NCBI GenBank assembly: GCA_031278895.1 | Contig: JAITJN010000037.1 | Location: 1 to 64,000 of the forward strand | Origin: Candidatus Endomicrobiellum guadaloupense | Lineage (GTDB): Bacteria > Elusimicrobiota > Endomicrobiia > Endomicrobiales > Endomicrobiaceae | DNA: 64,000 nucleotides | Direction: 5' to 3' | In this document: piece after piece, positions 62,315 through 64,000 of the stretch | How positions within the stretch are numbered: position 1 is the first letter of the stretch | How the letters are laid out: every line of letters begins with the position of its first letter | Notes under the pieces: generated by a model | What the model was told of the DNA's origin: nothing | The model's database searches: none | Seen by the model: the letters and a program-made list of their open reading frames with translations, nothing else | Translations under genes and position numbers: made by a program

Positions 62315-62452
62315 AGATATAGCTTTAGAAAACCAACTATGAGACACTAAAGAAATATTTGAAGACTTATTCATCCATATTTCATTTTCTTTGTCACATT
62401 GGTTCTATTTTAGTCGCTTTATATCAATTAGCAATATTTAGAGGAGTTACTT

Positions 62453-64000
62453 ATGCCAAGCAATGAATTAGTCTACTCTTTTGATTTGGGTTCCGGAAGT
62501 ATTGGTGTTTGCGTTAGGAGTGGCAAAAACATTTTACATTTAGAATCCCTATTAATTGATCCAGATTTTGCTTCAGTAAAAGAAGCATCTATGCGTAGAA
62601 GACAAATCCGTACACGCATAGCGCATAAAGAGAGAGAAGTGGTGGGACAAACAAGCAAAATTAGCAGGTATTGAAGTATTATCAACTGCCCAACCTTCAA
62701 AAGAAAATCCAAATCTTAAACCTGACAAAAGAATGTTAATAGAATTTCTACCACAAGCTTCTAAAGACAAAACAATATACTCTTCTCATTTATTAAGAAT
62801 AGCTCTTTTGCAAGGCGTAAAATTAGAAGGCTGGCAGATCTATAAAGCTATAAGATCTGCAATGCAAAGGAGAGGCTATGATGCACATCTGCCTTGGGCG
62901 CAAAGCTTAGACGAGCGAGAGAATGTAGATGCTTCAAACAGATATGGTGAAAAACTAAAAGAATTTTTCGCAAACAATCAGAAATATTATTATCCATGCT
63001 ATTACGAAGCTTTTACACAAGGTATTTGGGATCCAGAAAATCCCAAAATACTGACAACTAGGCTCGGAAAAAATCCAAATCCTGCAAGAAACAGAGGCAA
63101 CAAACCACCTGAAGACAAATGTTTCCCATCAAGACAGCATGTTGAAGAGGAATTAAGAGTTCTGCTTACAAAAGCAGCAGAATTATTTCCAAAACTTAAA
63201 GGTAAAGAAGACTTTGTTATTTATGGACCAGCAAAAGAAGCTTATGCTTCATATAATAACAAAAAATATGCTAAATACAGAGGGACTAATTGGGATTTGC
63301 AAGGATTATTAGGTCAGAAAGTACCAAGATTTGATAATAGAATTATTGCAAAGTGTTGTTTAATAGCACGTTATAATGTTTGTAAAGCAGACAAACAGGT
63401 AAATAAAGAAGTTTCTTTCTTGCTTGCTTTAAAAAATATGAGATATTCTAAAAATCATATAACAAGCATGCAGTTAAATCCACAACAAGTAAATGATATT
63501 TTTAAAAGATACACAGAATATCTTGAGATAGAGAAAAGTAAAGATGGGAATAGTGAGCAAAAAGATAAGACACTTAAAAAAAGAAAAGGCAAAGATAACC
63601 CTTTAACAAGAACTTTCTGGAAAAATTACGTAAATGACTTAGGTGGACAGGTAAACCCTGGCCAACAAGAGATATCAAAACCAAAAGATACCGGCAGAAG
63701 CAGGTTTTGTAAACCAGCATTGAATATATTGCATAGTTTAATTTTGTTTGGCAAAAATCCACATGATTATTATAAAGAACTTACTGAACAAAATAAAAAT
63801 ATTAACCCTAACAAGGGGCTAGTGAAAGAGGATTATAAATTTTTACTTAACATGCCAAATGATTGGTATTCCATAAGTATTCAAGATACAAGAGAAGATG
63901 ATAAAAAATTGTCCCGTCATGAAGCGGAAAGTAAAATAGTCGAGTATATATCAAAGATAAGCAATAGGGTAGTTCGTCATAGATTATTGATGTTGTTTAA
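62453..64000 (+). pseudogene. cas9: cas9 (N-terminal part) broken by a -1 frameshift; runs off the window
   Basis: ATG 62453, with GAGGAG 6 bases upstream, opens a Cas9 RuvC-I segment ('VYSFDLGSGSIGVCV', catalytic Asp11) and the Arg-rich bridge helix ('SMRRRQIRTRIAHKERE'). The frame then stops at 62674. From 62637 the next frame continues perfectly ('KWWDKQAKLAGIEVLSTAQPSKEN...') and stays open for about 455 codons to the end of the window. It contains recognition-lobe patterns such as 'IYKAIRSAMQRRGYD' and 'VPRFDNRIIAKCCLIARYN'. One base is missing in the GA-repeat AAAGAGAGAGAAG. HNH and the later RuvC parts lie outside. No cas1, cas2 or repeat array is in view. The subtype is probably II-C-like but not certain. 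Confidence 0.85.

Noticed and set aside
62637-62674. Programmed frameshifting in cas9
   Set aside because: No slippery heptamer or following pseudoknot is obvious, and Cas9 expression by frameshifting is unknown to me. A simple deletion in a GA repeat is the plainer reading, though phase variation is left open in the findings.
61000-64000. CRISPR repeat array
   Set aside because: I saw no regularly spaced direct repeats of 25-40 bases anywhere in the window. An array, if present, lies beyond 64000.

Overview
The window is very AT-rich and carries a Gram-negative envelope gene set: LptF/LptG, LolC/LolD, TamB, LPS-type glycosyltransferases and several beta-barrel proteins. The gene families (SprA-like barrel, PorV-like protein, CpaE-CpaF fusion, archaeal-type split glutamate synthase, a giant Omnitrophota-style protein) together with strong gene decay suggest Elusimicrobiota, most likely the Endomicrobium lineage (termite-gut symbionts such as 'Candidatus Endomicrobium trichonymphae'). 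This is inferred from gene content and sequence character. No database was searched.

Layout. (1) 0.2-1.8 kb: a secreted carbohydrate-binding-like protein, then the recombinase XerD. (2) 1.8-7.8 kb, minus strand: lptF-lptG-nikM-nikN-larB-larC-larE, joining LPS export to nickel uptake and nickel-pincer cofactor synthesis. (3) 7.9-13.9 kb: a 1761-residue SprA-like outer-membrane protein and ComF. (4) 14.2-22.4 kb: a decayed lipoprotein gene, then a compact Tad/Flp pilus operon (tadE, flp, cpaB, cpaE-cpaF fusion, tadB, tadC), a TPR lipoprotein and a PorV/FadL-like protein. (5) 22.4-33.7 kb: a kinase-less membrane sensor, DUF192, lysS, lolC, lolD, ilvE, tamB, mscL. (6) 33.8-44.8 kb: a 1801-residue multidomain membrane protein with an HELAH zinc-peptidase motif, then envelope glycosyltransferases, one fused to a PAP2 phosphatase. 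(7) 44.9-48.6 kb: a beta-barrel protein, a GH57 glucan enzyme and DUF1805. (8) 48.7-49.6 kb: a decayed lipoprotein gene and an initiator tRNA with its own promoter and terminator. (9) 49.8-60.1 kb: a P-loop kinase, a YhiN-type flavoprotein, a three-gene glutamate synthase and carA/carB separated by an amino-acid permease pseudogene. (10) 60.4-64.0 kb: an HD-domain protein, tRNA-Leu(CAG), a shattered IS1595/ISXO2-type transposase, and the 5' part of a cas9 gene broken by a one-base frameshift and running off the window.

The genes fall into four functions: building and servicing an outer membrane, surface adhesion or secretion (Tad pilus and SprA/PorV-like proteins), nitrogen assimilation and carbamoyl phosphate synthesis, and nickel cofactor synthesis. 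Five clear pseudogenes (two lipoproteins, a permease, a transposase, cas9) sit among tightly packed intact operons. That pattern fits a genome undergoing reduction that has lost transport, transposition and CRISPR defence while keeping biosynthesis.

Most promising for follow-up: the giant HELAH/Tiki-like protein, the SprA-like barrel outside Bacteroidota, the CpaE-CpaF fusion that has lost its CpaE P-loop, and the frameshifted cas9 beside an IS remnant.
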